Assembly (NCBI RefSeq): GCF_036347135.1
Contig: NZ_CP108938.1
Span: 10,106,001-10,170,000, forward strand
DNA from: Streptomyces sp. NBC_00775
GTDB taxonomy: Bacteria > Actinomycetota > Actinomycetes > Streptomycetales > Streptomycetaceae
Reading direction: 5' to 3'
Length of the DNA stretch: 64,000 bases
Within the stretch, counting starts at the first letter, position 1, and each line of letters starts with the position of its first letter. The translations under genes were made by a program, and so were the position numbers. Under the pieces are notes generated by a model. The model saw only the letters and a program-made list of their open reading frames with translations. It was not told where the DNA came from and made no database searches. Below, in pieces: positions 26,012-34,712 of the stretch.

Positions 26012-26607
26012 GCACCGTGACCACCCCGCACCCCGGTCTCACGGCACCCCCCGCCGCACCGCCGCGCCGTGACGCGGAGGCGACGAAGGCGGCCATCCTG
26101 CGTGCGGCCCGTTATCTGCTGGCCCGGCATGCGCACGCGGACATCACGCTCAAGGCGGTCGCCGACCGGGCGGGAGTGAGCGCGCCGCTGATCCTCAAGT
26201 ACTTCGGTAACAAGGACGCGCTGTTCGCGCGCGTGATGTCCTTCGAGTCCGACGCCGACGCCCTGCTGGACGCGCCGCTGGAGGACCTCGGCCGCCATAT
26301 GGTCCGCCATCTTCTCGAAGGCCAGACCCAGCGCGGCGCCGACCCCATTCTGCGGATCGTCTTCGCCCCGCTCCAGGGCGAGCAGGGCGACATACTCCGC
26401 GCCAACTTCCGTGCCCAGGTCAGCGACCGCCTCGCCGGGCGCCTCACCGGTCCCGACGCGGGCCTGCGCGCCGAACTCGTCGTCAGCACCCTGCTCGGCC
26501 TCGGCGTGATGTACGGCATCGCGCGCGGTACCCACCTGCGCGCCACCACGATCGACGACATCGTCGAACGGTACGCACCGACGGTGCAGAGCCAGCTCAC
26601 ACCGTGA
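26008..26607 (+). CDS. TetR repressor of the MFS operon
   Basis: This 199-residue TetR protein has a helix-turn-helix at about residues 45-70 (ITLKAVADRAGVSAPLILKYFGNKDALF) and an all-helical ligand domain with ELVVSTLLGLGVMYGIARG. Its ATG overlaps the MFS stop (ATGA) and AAGGAG precedes it. As the last gene of the operon it would repress its own transcription at 24495-24535 until the exporter's substrate binds. Confidence 0.92.
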   Translation: MSTVTTPHPGLTAPPAAPPRRDAEATKAAILRAARYLLARHAHADITLKAVADRAGVSAPLILKYFGNKDALFARVMSFESDADALLDAPLEDLGRHMVRHLLEGQTQRGADPILRIVFAPLQGEQGDILRANFRAQVSDRLAGRLTGPDAGLRAELVVSTLLGLGVMYGIARGTHLRATTIDDIVERYAPTVQSQLTP

Positions 26608-26656
26608 GGTGTCCCTCGGAGAGTGGTAGCGCGTTCCGCTCGGTGTGACCGCGGAC

Positions 26657-27283
26657 TCAGTTCACCCCGTGCGGCCGGAACTGGATGCTGATCCGAGGTC
26701 CCGCCGCCCGCGCCGTCTTGGGGATGGCGTGCTCCCAGGTGCGCTGGCAGGAGCCGCCCATCACGATCAGGTCGCCGTGGCCGAGCGGGCGCCGCACGGT
26801 GTCCCCGCCACCGCGCGGCCGCAGCAGCAGATCGCGTGGGGCGCCCACCGACAGGATGGCGACCATGGTGTCCTCACGGGCGCCCCGTCCGATCTTGTCC
26901 CCGTGCCAGGCCACGCTGTCCCGGCCGTCCCGGTAGTAGCAGAGCCCGGCCGTCGTGAACGGTTCGCCCAGCTCGGTGGTGTAGTGCGCGGACAGCGCGT
27001 CCCGGGCCTCGTCCAGGATCGGATGCGGCAGCGGGTCGCCCGCGCGGTAGTAGGCGAGCAGCCGCGGTACGTCCACCACGTGCTCGTACATCTGCCGTCG
27101 CTCGGCTCGCCACGGCACCTCCGCGGCGAGCCGGTCGAAGAGCGCGTCGGCCCCGCCGAGCCACCCGGGCAGCAGGTCGATCCAGGCCCCGGCGCCCAGC
27201 GCGGTCCGGCGCATCCGGTTCAGCGGAGTGAGGTGGAGCTCGTCCGTCTGGTCGAAGAGCGAGCCCTGGAGGTGCATGGCCAT
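26657..27283 (-). CDS. AlkB-like Fe(II)/2-oxoglutarate dioxygenase
   Basis: This 208-residue enzyme has the double-stranded beta-helix iron ligands HxD in AWHGDKIGRG and a distal His in TWEHAIPKT. The 2-oxoglutarate-binding arginines lie in PRISIQFRPHG. FTTAGLCYYRDGRDSV and ILSVGAPRDLLLRPRGGG are typical of AlkB. It would remove alkyl groups from DNA or RNA bases. Two in-frame ATGs (27283, 27277) are possible starts. Confidence 0.9.
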   Translation of the reverse strand: MAMHLQGSLFDQTDELHLTPLNRMRRTALGAGAWIDLLPGWLGGADALFDRLAAEVPWRAERRQMYEHVVDVPRLLAYYRAGDPLPHPILDEARDALSAHYTTELGEPFTTAGLCYYRDGRDSVAWHGDKIGRGAREDTMVAILSVGAPRDLLLRPRGGGDTVRRPLGHGDLIVMGGSCQRTWEHAIPKTARAAGPRISIQFRPHGVN

Positions 27284-27341
27284 GCGACCAGCGTACCCCC
27301 GTAATCGAATATATGTTCCATGCCCGGTGTGGTCGTCTCGC

Positions 27342-28049
27342 TCACCAGGGGACCGGTCCCGAGGCGTCGAAGTAGCCGCCGGTGGGTCCGTCCGGGCCGG
27401 TCCGCGCCATGCGGACGATGATCTCGGCGCCCTCCGCGACGGTCTGCGTACCTGTGCGGCCGTTCAGGTCGGTCGCGGTGTAGCCCGGCTCCACCGCGTT
27501 GATCCGCATGGCCGGGAACGCCTTCGCGTACTGCGCGGTGATCATGTTGACGGTGGTCTTGGACGCCGGGTAGGCGAGGCCCGGGTAGGCGTACGTCGGG
27601 GTGTCGGGGGCGGTGACGAGGGCCATTGAGCCGAGGCCGCTGCTCACGTTCACCACGACGGGGGCGGCGGACCGCCGCAGCAGCGGCAGGAACGCGTGGG
27701 TGACGCGTACCACGCCGAAGACGTTCGTCTCGAACACCGATCGCATCATGTCGGCGGTCACGTCCGCGGCGCCGACCACGGTGTTCCCCTCGCCGCGCCC
27801 TTCGACGCCGGCGTTGTTGACGAGCACGTCGAGTCCGCCGTCGGCCTCGATGGTCTTCGCGGCGGCGGCGACGGACGCGTCGTCGGTGACGTCGAGGACG
27901 ACCAGCCGCGCCCCCAGCTGTTCGGCGGCCCGTCGCCCGCGCTCCGGGTCCCGGCTGCCGATGTAGACGGTGTGGCCTGCCTCGATGAGCTGACGGGCGG
28001 TCTCGAAACCGAGCCCCTTGTTCGCTCCGGTGATCAGTGTCGTAGTCAT
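27342..28049 (-). CDS. Short-chain dehydrogenase/reductase
   Basis: This 235-residue classical SDR has the NAD(P) motif TGANKGLG (residues 7-14), DVLVNNAGVEG, the catalytic Ser in NVSSGLG and YPASKTTVNM with the Tyr-x-x-x-Lys pair. It diverges from the MmyB-type regulator 102 bases away, which probably controls it. The substrate is unknown. In other Streptomyces such SDR/MmyB pairs recur. Confidence 0.93.
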   Translation of the reverse strand: MTTTLITGANKGLGFETARQLIEAGHTVYIGSRDPERGRRAAEQLGARLVVLDVTDDASVAAAAKTIEADGGLDVLVNNAGVEGRGEGNTVVGAADVTADMMRSVFETNVFGVVRVTHAFLPLLRRSAAPVVVNVSSGLGSMALVTAPDTPTYAYPGLAYPASKTTVNMITAQYAKAFPAMRINAVEPGYTATDLNGRTGTQTVAEGAEIIVRMARTGPDGPTGGYFDASGPVPW

Positions 28050-28151
28050 GGGTCCAGGTTCCGGCGCGACGGTGCGGGCAGCCAGGAGTCCTGTCTTCCT
28101 GGGACTGTCGGTACCAGGCATGTCCGCGCCGGGCGGTGCACAGTTGATGGC

Positions 28152-28994
28152 ATGGCGAGTACGGAGTTCGGGCAGATGGTGCGGCGCTGGCGCGACCGGG
28201 TCCCGCCGGAGGCGGCCGGACTGCCGGCCGGCGGCCACCGTCGCGCCGCCGGGCTGCGCCGCGAGGAGCTGGCCCTGCTGGCCGGGATCTCGGTCGACTA
28301 CGTCACCCGCCTCGAACAGGGCCGGGCGGCCAACCCGTCGGAGCAGGTCGTCGAGGCGCTGGGCCGCGCGCTGCGGCTGTCCGGAGCCGAGCGCGAGCAT
28401 CTGTTCCATGTCGCCGGGCTCGTACCGCCGGGGCGTGACATGGTGCCCGCCCACATCACGCCGGGCGTGCACCGGCTGCTGGACCGGCTCACCGGCACGC
28501 CCGCCGCGGTCTACGACGCGGCGTGGACCCTGCTGCTGGCCAACCCGCTGTACGCGGCGCTGCTGGGCGATCCGTCGGGCTGGCGCGGCAACGAACGCAA
28601 CGGCGTCTGGCGCAACTTCATCGGCCCGGGCAGCCGCGTCCGCCACACCCTCGAGGAGCGGCGCACCTTCGAGGCCACGCTCGTCGCCGACCTCCGCGCG
28701 ACCGCGAGCCGGTATCCGGCCGACCAGCGGCTACGGCGCCTGATCGCGGAACTGCGCGCGAACAGCGACCGGTTCGCCGAACTGTGGGAGTCCGGAGCCG
28801 TGGGCCACCACGAGGCGTCCCGCAAGACCGTCGACCACCCCCAGGTCGGGCCCGTGACCCTCGACTGCGACATCCTCAGCGTCGCGGGCGGCGACCTGCG
28901 CATCATGCTCTACACGGCCGAGCCCGGCACCCAGGACGCCGAACGGGTCGCGCTGCTGGGCGTGTTGGGCACGCAAGCGCTCGCGGAGTCCTAG
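28152..28994 (+). CDS. XRE-family regulator with MmyB-like ligand domain
   Basis: This 280-residue regulator has an N-terminal XRE helix-turn-helix (LRREELALLAGISVDYVTRLEQGR, about residues 34-58). The MmyB-type domain follows (about 105-270) with AAWTLLLANPLYAALLGD, ERNGVWRNFIGP and the closing KTVDHPQVGPVTLDCDILSVAGGDLRIMLYTAEPG. It would regulate the divergent SDR gene. It is transcribed from the 102-base shared intergenic region. Confidence 0.93.
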   Translation: MASTEFGQMVRRWRDRVPPEAAGLPAGGHRRAAGLRREELALLAGISVDYVTRLEQGRAANPSEQVVEALGRALRLSGAEREHLFHVAGLVPPGRDMVPAHITPGVHRLLDRLTGTPAAVYDAAWTLLLANPLYAALLGDPSGWRGNERNGVWRNFIGPGSRVRHTLEERRTFEATLVADLRATASRYPADQRLRRLIAELRANSDRFAELWESGAVGHHEASRKTVDHPQVGPVTLDCDILSVAGGDLRIMLYTAEPGTQDAERVALLGVLGTQALAES

Positions 28995-29095
28995 TCGACG
29001 TCGCCGAAGACCCGTACCCCGGGGGCGAACCCCTGGACCGCTTCCTTGAGCCGGGCGGGATCCAGCCGGCACAGCACCATGCCGCGAGTCGACAT
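28991..29095 (-). CDS. Very small ORF or gene remnant
   Basis: A 34-residue frame reads MVLCRLDPARLKEAVQGFAPGVRVFGDVD at its end, with gene-like base use, convergent with the MmyB-type gene and overlapping its stop by 4 bases. There is no good ribosome site, and the frame stays open upstream to 29212. It could be the C-terminus of a lost gene. The remaining ~145 bases up to the kinase gene show nothing else. Confidence 0.3.
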   Translation of the reverse strand: MSTRGMVLCRLDPARLKEAVQGFAPGVRVFGDVD

Positions 29096-29239
29096 CGTGG
29101 TGCCCCGGAAGGTTCCAGGAGATAACCGACAGGTGGCTCGGCGCCCGGAAGGAGGCCGACGCCCATGAACGACGCCGGCGTCGGCGCGATCCACGCCCCT
29201 CGGCGTGTCCACCCGTAGCGGATCTCGTACGAGTCCGGG

Positions 29240-30127
29240 CTAGAGGTCGGCAAGGACCTCACCGATCACATGCTCGGCGTTGGCCGCGATGACGGGGTTC
29301 GTGGTGCGGTAGTACGGGAGTTGGGTCAGGGCCATGGACAGGGCCCAGCCGCGCCCCCGCGCCCACATGGCGTCGTCGGTGCCCACGGCGCTTCGGAACG
29401 CGGGTCTCGCCTCGGCGGGGAGGAGATTCCAGGCCGGGATGAGGTCGCTGGCGGGGTCGCCGGTGCCGAGGGTGGCGAAGTCGAGGACGGCGCCGAGGCG
29501 GCCCTGGTGGGTGAGCAGGTTCATCGGCATCAGGTCGGAGTGGACCCACACGGGCGGGCCGGTCCATCGAGGTGCCGCCAGCGCGGCCTCCCAGGCCGCG
29601 GTCGCGGCCGACGTGTCGATCACGTCGTGGAGCTCGGCGATCGCGGAGCGCGTCTCGCCGTCCACCGCCGTCAGGGGCCCGCCCCGGTAGGCGGGCGGCC
29701 CGCCGGGCAGGTCGACCTGTCGCAGCGCGGCGACGAATCGGGCGAGATCGACGGCCAGCGCCTGGGCGTCAGGGAGGCGGCCGGGGACGGGAAGCTCGCC
29801 GTCGAGCCAGCGGAGCACGGCCCAGGACCACGGGTACCCCTCCCCGGGCACACCGATGGCGAGGATCTCGGGCACGGCGAAGGGCAGCAGCGGCGCGAGC
29901 CGTGGCAGCCATTCCCCCTCCTTCTCCACGTCACCGGCGCCCGCCGGGATGCGCGGGAGGCGTACGGCCATGTCGTCGCCGAGCCGGTAGACGGCGTTGA
30001 CGGTGCCGGACGACTCGACGCGCTTCAACGGCAGGTCGGCCCACACCGGGAACTGCGCGGCCAGCAGCCGTCGTACGAGCGAGTCGTCGATCCGCGCCTC
30101 GTCGGCGTGCATCGGGCTTGCGGGCAT
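29240..30127 (-). CDS. Aminoglycoside-phosphotransferase-fold kinase
   Basis: This 295-residue APH-family kinase has a nucleotide-binding N-lobe (SSGTVNAVYRLGDDMAVRLPR), the catalytic loop VHSDLMPMNLL with Asp and Asn, and the metal-binding LDFATLGTGDPASDL. It is like many Streptomyces APH-fold proteins whose substrate is unproven and need not be an antibiotic. The start at MPASPMHADEARIDD is chosen for GGAAGCAGG upstream; the frame extends to 30166. Confidence 0.85.
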   Translation of the reverse strand: MPASPMHADEARIDDSLVRRLLAAQFPVWADLPLKRVESSGTVNAVYRLGDDMAVRLPRIPAGAGDVEKEGEWLPRLAPLLPFAVPEILAIGVPGEGYPWSWAVLRWLDGELPVPGRLPDAQALAVDLARFVAALRQVDLPGGPPAYRGGPLTAVDGETRSAIAELHDVIDTSAATAAWEAALAAPRWTGPPVWVHSDLMPMNLLTHQGRLGAVLDFATLGTGDPASDLIPAWNLLPAEARPAFRSAVGTDDAMWARGRGWALSMALTQLPYYRTTNPVIAANAEHVIGEVLADL

Positions 30128-30319
30128 GGGCGCCTGCTTCCGGGGTGAGAGGTCAACTTCCGCCATTCTGTGGCTCGTTCACGCTTCCTCGCAGCGCAAT
30201 TTCGGCTTCCTCGCAAGGCCAGGCAACCTTGCGGGCGCCGCCGTCGTCTTGATCGGCAACGGGTGGGCAGCGCGTGAACCTTGGTGAGTAAGGGATTCCC
30301 AGGTGGAAATCCGACGTGC

Positions 30320-30362
30320 TATACGCTCTGCGTATACATATCGTGTATACGTCGTGCGTATA
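30320..30362. promoter_or_regulatory. Interlocked GTATAC inverted repeats
   Basis: Three overlapping perfect inverted repeats share half-sites: TATACGC/GCGTATA (3-base spacer, 30320-30336), CGTATAC/GTATACG (7-base spacer, 30331-30351) and TATACG/CGTATA (5-base spacer, 30346-30362). They lie about 100 bases upstream of the TPR gene. GT(N)AC cores of this sort suit GntR-type dimers, several of which could bind side by side. The remaining ~200 bases toward the kinase gene show no gene. Confidence 0.7.
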
Positions 30363-30463
30363 GCTGAACCGTCACAGGCCGCCGACCCGCTGAAGCCAGC
30401 AACAGCCATCACCGCCGGCCCGCGAGCGAACGCGGCCGACCGGTGGCAGACGGAAAGGCATTC

Positions 30464-31522
30464 ATGTACGGCAAGGCCTTCGCCCCGGAGTACCAGGGCG
30501 CATTGACCACCCTGTCCGTGAACTCGTCACTGACCGACGTCCTCGCGGCCGGCACCGAGCAACTGCGCTCCGCCGAGCGCGCGGGGGCGCGGGCCGAGGC
30601 GGCCCGTTCGGGGCTCGCGGTCGCCGAGGCGCACCGCCGCCTCGGGCAGGTGGCGGATGCCGACCGGGCGTGGAAGGCGAGCTACCGCACCGCCCGCGAG
30701 GCCGGCGACACCGGAGCGATGGCATGGGCGCTGTGGAGCGGCGGCACGCTGGCCCGGCAGCGAGGCGCGTTCCCGCTGGCGTGGCGGCTGCTGCGGCTGG
30801 CCGCCGAACTCGGCCAGGAGGCGGGGGATGTGGTCGTCCGCGGCTACTCCCTGGCGGGGATGGCGGAGACCGGCCGTATCCAGGGCGACTACGCGGCCGT
30901 GACCGCGCTGCACGAACAGCTCCTGGCCGAGGCCCGCAAACGGGGCGAGGCCCGCCACACCGTGTGGGCCCTGGAGGGCATCGCGCAGATACACCGCAAC
31001 ACCGGCGCCTACGACACCGCGTACGCCATGTTCGAGGAGGCGGCCCAGATCGCCGCCCGCGCCGAGGACCGGCGCGGTCACGCCTGGGCCCTGCGCGGCC
31101 TCGCGGACATCGTCTCCGTACGCGACAGGGACGTGGACCGCGCGCTGGAACTGCTCGGCGAGGCGGAGGTGTCCTGCCGGGCGATGAACCTGTCCGGCGC
31201 GCTCGCCTACAACCACAAGATGCGCGGCAACGTCCTCTACCGGGCCGGGCGGTACGAGGAGGCCCGCGACGTCTACGCGCAGGCGCTCGCGGAGTTCGAG
31301 GCGATGAGCGAGCCCCGTGGCCGGGCCCTGTCGCGGCTCGGTCTCGTCAAGTCCCTGGCGCGCCTGGGCCGCGACCGCGCCGAGACCGCCGCCGAACTGG
31401 CCGAACTGGCACGGGTGCTGGAGGGGATCGGGCTGCGGCACGCCCGGGACATGGTCGAGCGGGCGCGGACCGAACTCGGCCTCACACCGGCCGGGAGCGT
31501 GGACGCGGAGGCTGCCCGATGA
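30464..31522 (+). CDS. Tetratricopeptide-repeat protein
   Basis: This 352-residue all-helical protein is built of about seven TPR-like repeats, each with Ala/Gly spacing such as ALEGIAQIHRNTGAYDTAYAMFEEA and YNHKMRGNVLYRAGRYEEARDVYAQALAEFE. No DNA-binding or enzyme domain is present, and it is soluble. Its stop overlaps the polyprenyl synthetase start (ATGA), so the two proteins are made together and may form a complex. GGAAAGG precedes the ATG. Confidence 0.85.
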   Translation: MYGKAFAPEYQGALTTLSVNSSLTDVLAAGTEQLRSAERAGARAEAARSGLAVAEAHRRLGQVADADRAWKASYRTAREAGDTGAMAWALWSGGTLARQRGAFPLAWRLLRLAAELGQEAGDVVVRGYSLAGMAETGRIQGDYAAVTALHEQLLAEARKRGEARHTVWALEGIAQIHRNTGAYDTAYAMFEEAAQIAARAEDRRGHAWALRGLADIVSVRDRDVDRALELLGEAEVSCRAMNLSGALAYNHKMRGNVLYRAGRYEEARDVYAQALAEFEAMSEPRGRALSRLGLVKSLARLGRDRAETAAELAELARVLEGIGLRHARDMVERARTELGLTPAGSVDAEAAR

Positions 31523-32574
31523 CCCCTCTCGGTACGGCCCTGCAGTCGCCGCCCGCCGCGCCGGAGATCCTGATCCGCTGCCGCGAAATCGTCGCCCCCG
31601 CCCTGGCGGAGGTGATCGGCGGTCTGCACCCCTGGGTGGCGGAGATGGCCGGATACGCGCTCGGCCGCTGCGAGGTGGGCGGCGCCCCCGCGACCCACAG
31701 CCAGGGCAAGGGCGTACGGCAGGCGCTCGCCGTACTGGGCGCGGAGGCGGCCGGCGGTCCCGCCGAAGCGGGCGTGCCGGGCGCCGTCGCCGTGGAACTC
31801 GTGCACACCTTCTCGCTGCTCCACGACGACATCATGGACGGCGACGCACTGCGCCGCGGCCGCCCCGCCGTGTGGAAGGCGTACGGCACGGGTCCCGCCG
31901 TCCTCGCGGGCGACGCGCTGTTCGCCCTGGCCGTGGAGACCCTCACCGCGGGGCCCGCGACCGCGCACGCCGCCGCGGCCGTACGGCAGCTGACCACGGC
32001 CTTGCGCGACCTGGTCCGCGGCCAGGCGGACGACCTGCTGTTCGCCGACCGCCCCTGGAGCGGACCCGGGGCGGTCGGTGTGGGGGAGTACGAGACGATG
32101 GCCGAGCACAAGACGGGTGCGCTGCTCGGCTGCGCGCTGGCCCTGGGCGCCCAACTGGCGGGAGCGCGGCAGGAGACCACGACCGCCCTGGACCGCGCCG
32201 GGCGCCATCTCGGGGTGGCCTTCCAGATCGCCGACGACCTTCTGGGCATCTGGGGCGATCCAGCCGTCACGGGCAAACCGGTCCACGGCGACCTGCGCCA
32301 GGGGAAGAAGACCCTCCCGGTTCTCGTCGCCCTGAACGCGCCCGGCCACGGTGCGCTCGCCGAACTCCTCGCCTCACCGGCCGCCCTCGACGACGCCGCC
32401 GTTCGCCACGCGGCGTCCCTCGTCGAGCGGGCCGGCGGTCGCACGGGGGCCCTGCGTGAGGCCCGCCGTCATCTCGCCGCGGCGGACGCGCTGCTGGCGG
32501 ACGCGTCGCTCGCCCCGCGCCCCGCCGGGGAGCTGCGCACCCTGTTGTCCTCCCTCGCCCACCGCACCATCTGA
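31519..32574 (+). CDS. Polyprenyl diphosphate synthase
   Basis: This 351-residue trans-prenyltransferase condenses isopentenyl diphosphate with allylic diphosphates. It carries GKGVRQALAVL, the first Asp-rich motif LLHDDIMDGD, EHKTGALLGC and the second motif FQIADDLLGIWGD. The sequence resembles the branch annotated as a cargo of family 2 encapsulins in Streptomyces, but no encapsulin shell gene is in the window. Product chain length cannot be judged. It is the second gene of the TPR operon. Confidence 0.92.
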   Translation: MTPLGTALQSPPAAPEILIRCREIVAPALAEVIGGLHPWVAEMAGYALGRCEVGGAPATHSQGKGVRQALAVLGAEAAGGPAEAGVPGAVAVELVHTFSLLHDDIMDGDALRRGRPAVWKAYGTGPAVLAGDALFALAVETLTAGPATAHAAAAVRQLTTALRDLVRGQADDLLFADRPWSGPGAVGVGEYETMAEHKTGALLGCALALGAQLAGARQETTTALDRAGRHLGVAFQIADDLLGIWGDPAVTGKPVHGDLRQGKKTLPVLVALNAPGHGALAELLASPAALDDAAVRHAASLVERAGGRTGALREARRHLAAADALLADASLAPRPAGELRTLLSSLAHRTI

Positions 32575-32870
32575 CACCTCCGGCGCTGCGACATGGGTCA
32601 CATACGCGTGTCGATGGGCCTCACCAGGCAACCGCCTCATTCCCCCTCACATCTGTCCGGACGGCGCGCAGTTGGTCACCCGTTGATCACCGAGAAGTGA
32701 ACATTCGTAAAGAGATCGCCCAGAAACCAATAAAAGGGATCTTTCGTCTTTACATGTACATGAGAAATCTGTGAAGGTTTCGCCTCGGGGCCCAACAGCT
32801 CCCACGGCGCCCAACAGCGCCGTGCCTCGTGGTGGTTGGCGATCCCGGCCGCCCTGTTCGAAGGAACTCA
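32575..32870. other. AT-richer leader/promoter region before the M4 protease
   Basis: No gene is seen here. The stretch at 32700-32775 is unusually A/T-rich for the window. It holds GTAAAGA...TCTTTAC half-sites around GATC copies, and a TTTACATGTACATG palindrome. This is the probable promoter and regulatory region of the secreted protease. Confidence 0.5.
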
Positions 32871-34652
32871 GTGCGTAGACCCCACATACGCCGCGTGGCG
32901 ATAGCCGTCGCGGTGACGACGGCCGCCACTCTCCCGGCGGGCTCCGCCTTCGCGGCCGCGCCCGACTCGCCCGCCCGCGCGGCGGCTTCGGCCTCCTCGC
33001 CGGTGGACGCCGCCAGGGCCGCGGCGTTCGCTCACGCGTCGGCCACCGGTGTCACCCAGGGCGACACCCTTCAGGCCAAGGACGTGATGACGGACCCGGA
33101 CGGCAAGCAGCACGTCCGCTTCGTCCGCACCCACCAGGGCCTCCCGGTCCTCGGCGGCGACCTGGTCGTCCACCTCAGCAGGCAGTCCGGCTACCTCGGT
33201 GTGACCCGGGCGGCCGACCACGTGGTCAAGCCGGCCACCACCGAGGCGAAGCTGACGCCCCAGCAGGCCGAGCAGAAGGCCGCCGCGGTCGCCAAGGGTG
33301 ACGCGGGCAGCGCCGAACTGGTCGTCGACGCCCGTGACGGCGCCGCCGCGCTCGCCTACCAGGTGCGCGTGACGGACAGCGACACCACGGAGGCCGGCGG
33401 CTCCCGCACGGTCGTCGTGGACGCCCAGACCGGCAAGGTACGCAGCAGCACCCCCGACAGCGACGAGTTCATCTCGCCGTCCCTGGAGGAGACGCTGCGC
33501 AAGCGGGGTGAGTCGGCGACCCCCGAGACGGGTACGGCGGTCACCGGGCTGACCGGCATCAGCGGCGCGACCGCGGCGGGCCACTACCCGGCCACGGTCA
33601 CCGGCAGCGGCGCCTCGCTCTTCGCGGGCAAGGTGGCGCTGAGCACGACGCAGACCGCGCGGACCAGCTTCCTGCTCAAGGACCGGACCCGGTGGAACAC
33701 CGAGACCCGGGACGCCAGGGGCCAGGAGCTGGAATCCTTCGCCGGTGGCAAGAAGTTCACCGACGGCGACAACAAGTGGGGCAACGGCACCACGTCCAGC
33801 CGTGCCACCGCCGCGGTCGACGCCCAGTACGGCATCACCAAGACGCTGGACTTCTACAAGAAGACCTTCGGCCGCAAGGGCATCAAGAACAACAGCGCCG
33901 GTGCCCACGCGATGGTCCACTTCGGCAACAAGGTCGGCAACGCCTTCTGGGACTCGACGTGCGGCTGCATGCTGTACGGCGACGGTGACGGCGACCTGTT
34001 CAAGAAGCCCCTGGTCGTCCTCGACGTCACCGGTCACGAGCTGACGCACGGCGTCGTCGACGCCACCGCCGCCCTCGAACCCACCCGCGTGGACCAGGAC
34101 GGCAACCAGTACGGGGAGCCCGGCTCCCTGAACGAGTCGCTCGCCGACATCTTCGGCTCGAACGTCGAGTTCTCGGCCAACAACCCGAAGAACCCGCCGA
34201 ACTACCTCCTGGGCGAGAAGCTGGGCCTGGAGCAGAAGTTCCTGCGCCGCCTCGACCACCCCTCCCTCGACAAGCTCGAAGGCACGGTCGACTACTGGGC
34301 GCCCGAGGTCTACGACACCGAGGTCCACGCGGGCTCCGGCGTCTCCTCGCACGCGTTCTACCTGCTCGCCGAGGGCAGCGGCCGCAAGACGATCGGCTCG
34401 GTGACGTACGACTCGCCGACGTACGACGGTTCGACGGTGACCGGCATCGGCCGGACCAAGGCCACCGCGATCTTCTACCGGGCGCTCACCCGCTACATGG
34501 TCTCCACGACCGACTTCCATGACGCGCGGAAGGCCACTCTCAAGGCCGCCGCCGACATGTACGGGTCGAGCAGCACCGAGTACAAGACGGTCAACAAGGC
34601 CTGGGCCGCCGTCAATGTGACGGCCGCCAACACCCCCGCCGCGGGGCGCTGA
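32871..34652 (+). CDS. Secreted M4 family metallopeptidase (thermolysin-like)
   Basis: This 593-residue preproprotease has a signal peptide (VRRPHIRRVAIAVAVTTAAT to about residue 32), an FTP/PepSY-type propeptide (to about 225) and a catalytic domain with zinc motif GHELTHG and NESLADIFG (third ligand Glu). The active-site His lies in the C-terminal VHAGSGVSSHAFYLLAEG region. It degrades proteins outside the cell, calcium-stabilised as in thermolysin. GTG start with GAAGGA upstream. A strong terminator follows at 34664. Confidence 0.95.
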   Translation: MRRPHIRRVAIAVAVTTAATLPAGSAFAAAPDSPARAAASASSPVDAARAAAFAHASATGVTQGDTLQAKDVMTDPDGKQHVRFVRTHQGLPVLGGDLVVHLSRQSGYLGVTRAADHVVKPATTEAKLTPQQAEQKAAAVAKGDAGSAELVVDARDGAAALAYQVRVTDSDTTEAGGSRTVVVDAQTGKVRSSTPDSDEFISPSLEETLRKRGESATPETGTAVTGLTGISGATAAGHYPATVTGSGASLFAGKVALSTTQTARTSFLLKDRTRWNTETRDARGQELESFAGGKKFTDGDNKWGNGTTSSRATAAVDAQYGITKTLDFYKKTFGRKGIKNNSAGAHAMVHFGNKVGNAFWDSTCGCMLYGDGDGDLFKKPLVVLDVTGHELTHGVVDATAALEPTRVDQDGNQYGEPGSLNESLADIFGSNVEFSANNPKNPPNYLLGEKLGLEQKFLRRLDHPSLDKLEGTVDYWAPEVYDTEVHAGSGVSSHAFYLLAEGSGRKTIGSVTYDSPTYDGSTVTGIGRTKATAIFYRALTRYMVSTTDFHDARKATLKAAADMYGSSSTEYKTVNKAWAAVNVTAANTPAAGR

Positions 34653-34663
34653 CGCACCACATG

Positions 34664-34693
34664 AGGGCGCCCCGCCATCCGGCGGGGCGCCCT
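34664..34693. terminator. Terminator after the M4 protease
   Basis: AGGGCGCCCCGCC and GGCGGGGCGCCCT form a perfect 13-base stem with an ATCC loop, followed by TTT. It lies 11 bases after the protease stop, between convergent genes. Confidence 0.9.
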
Positions 34694-34712
34694 TTCGTCC
34701 GCGGCCTGGGTG

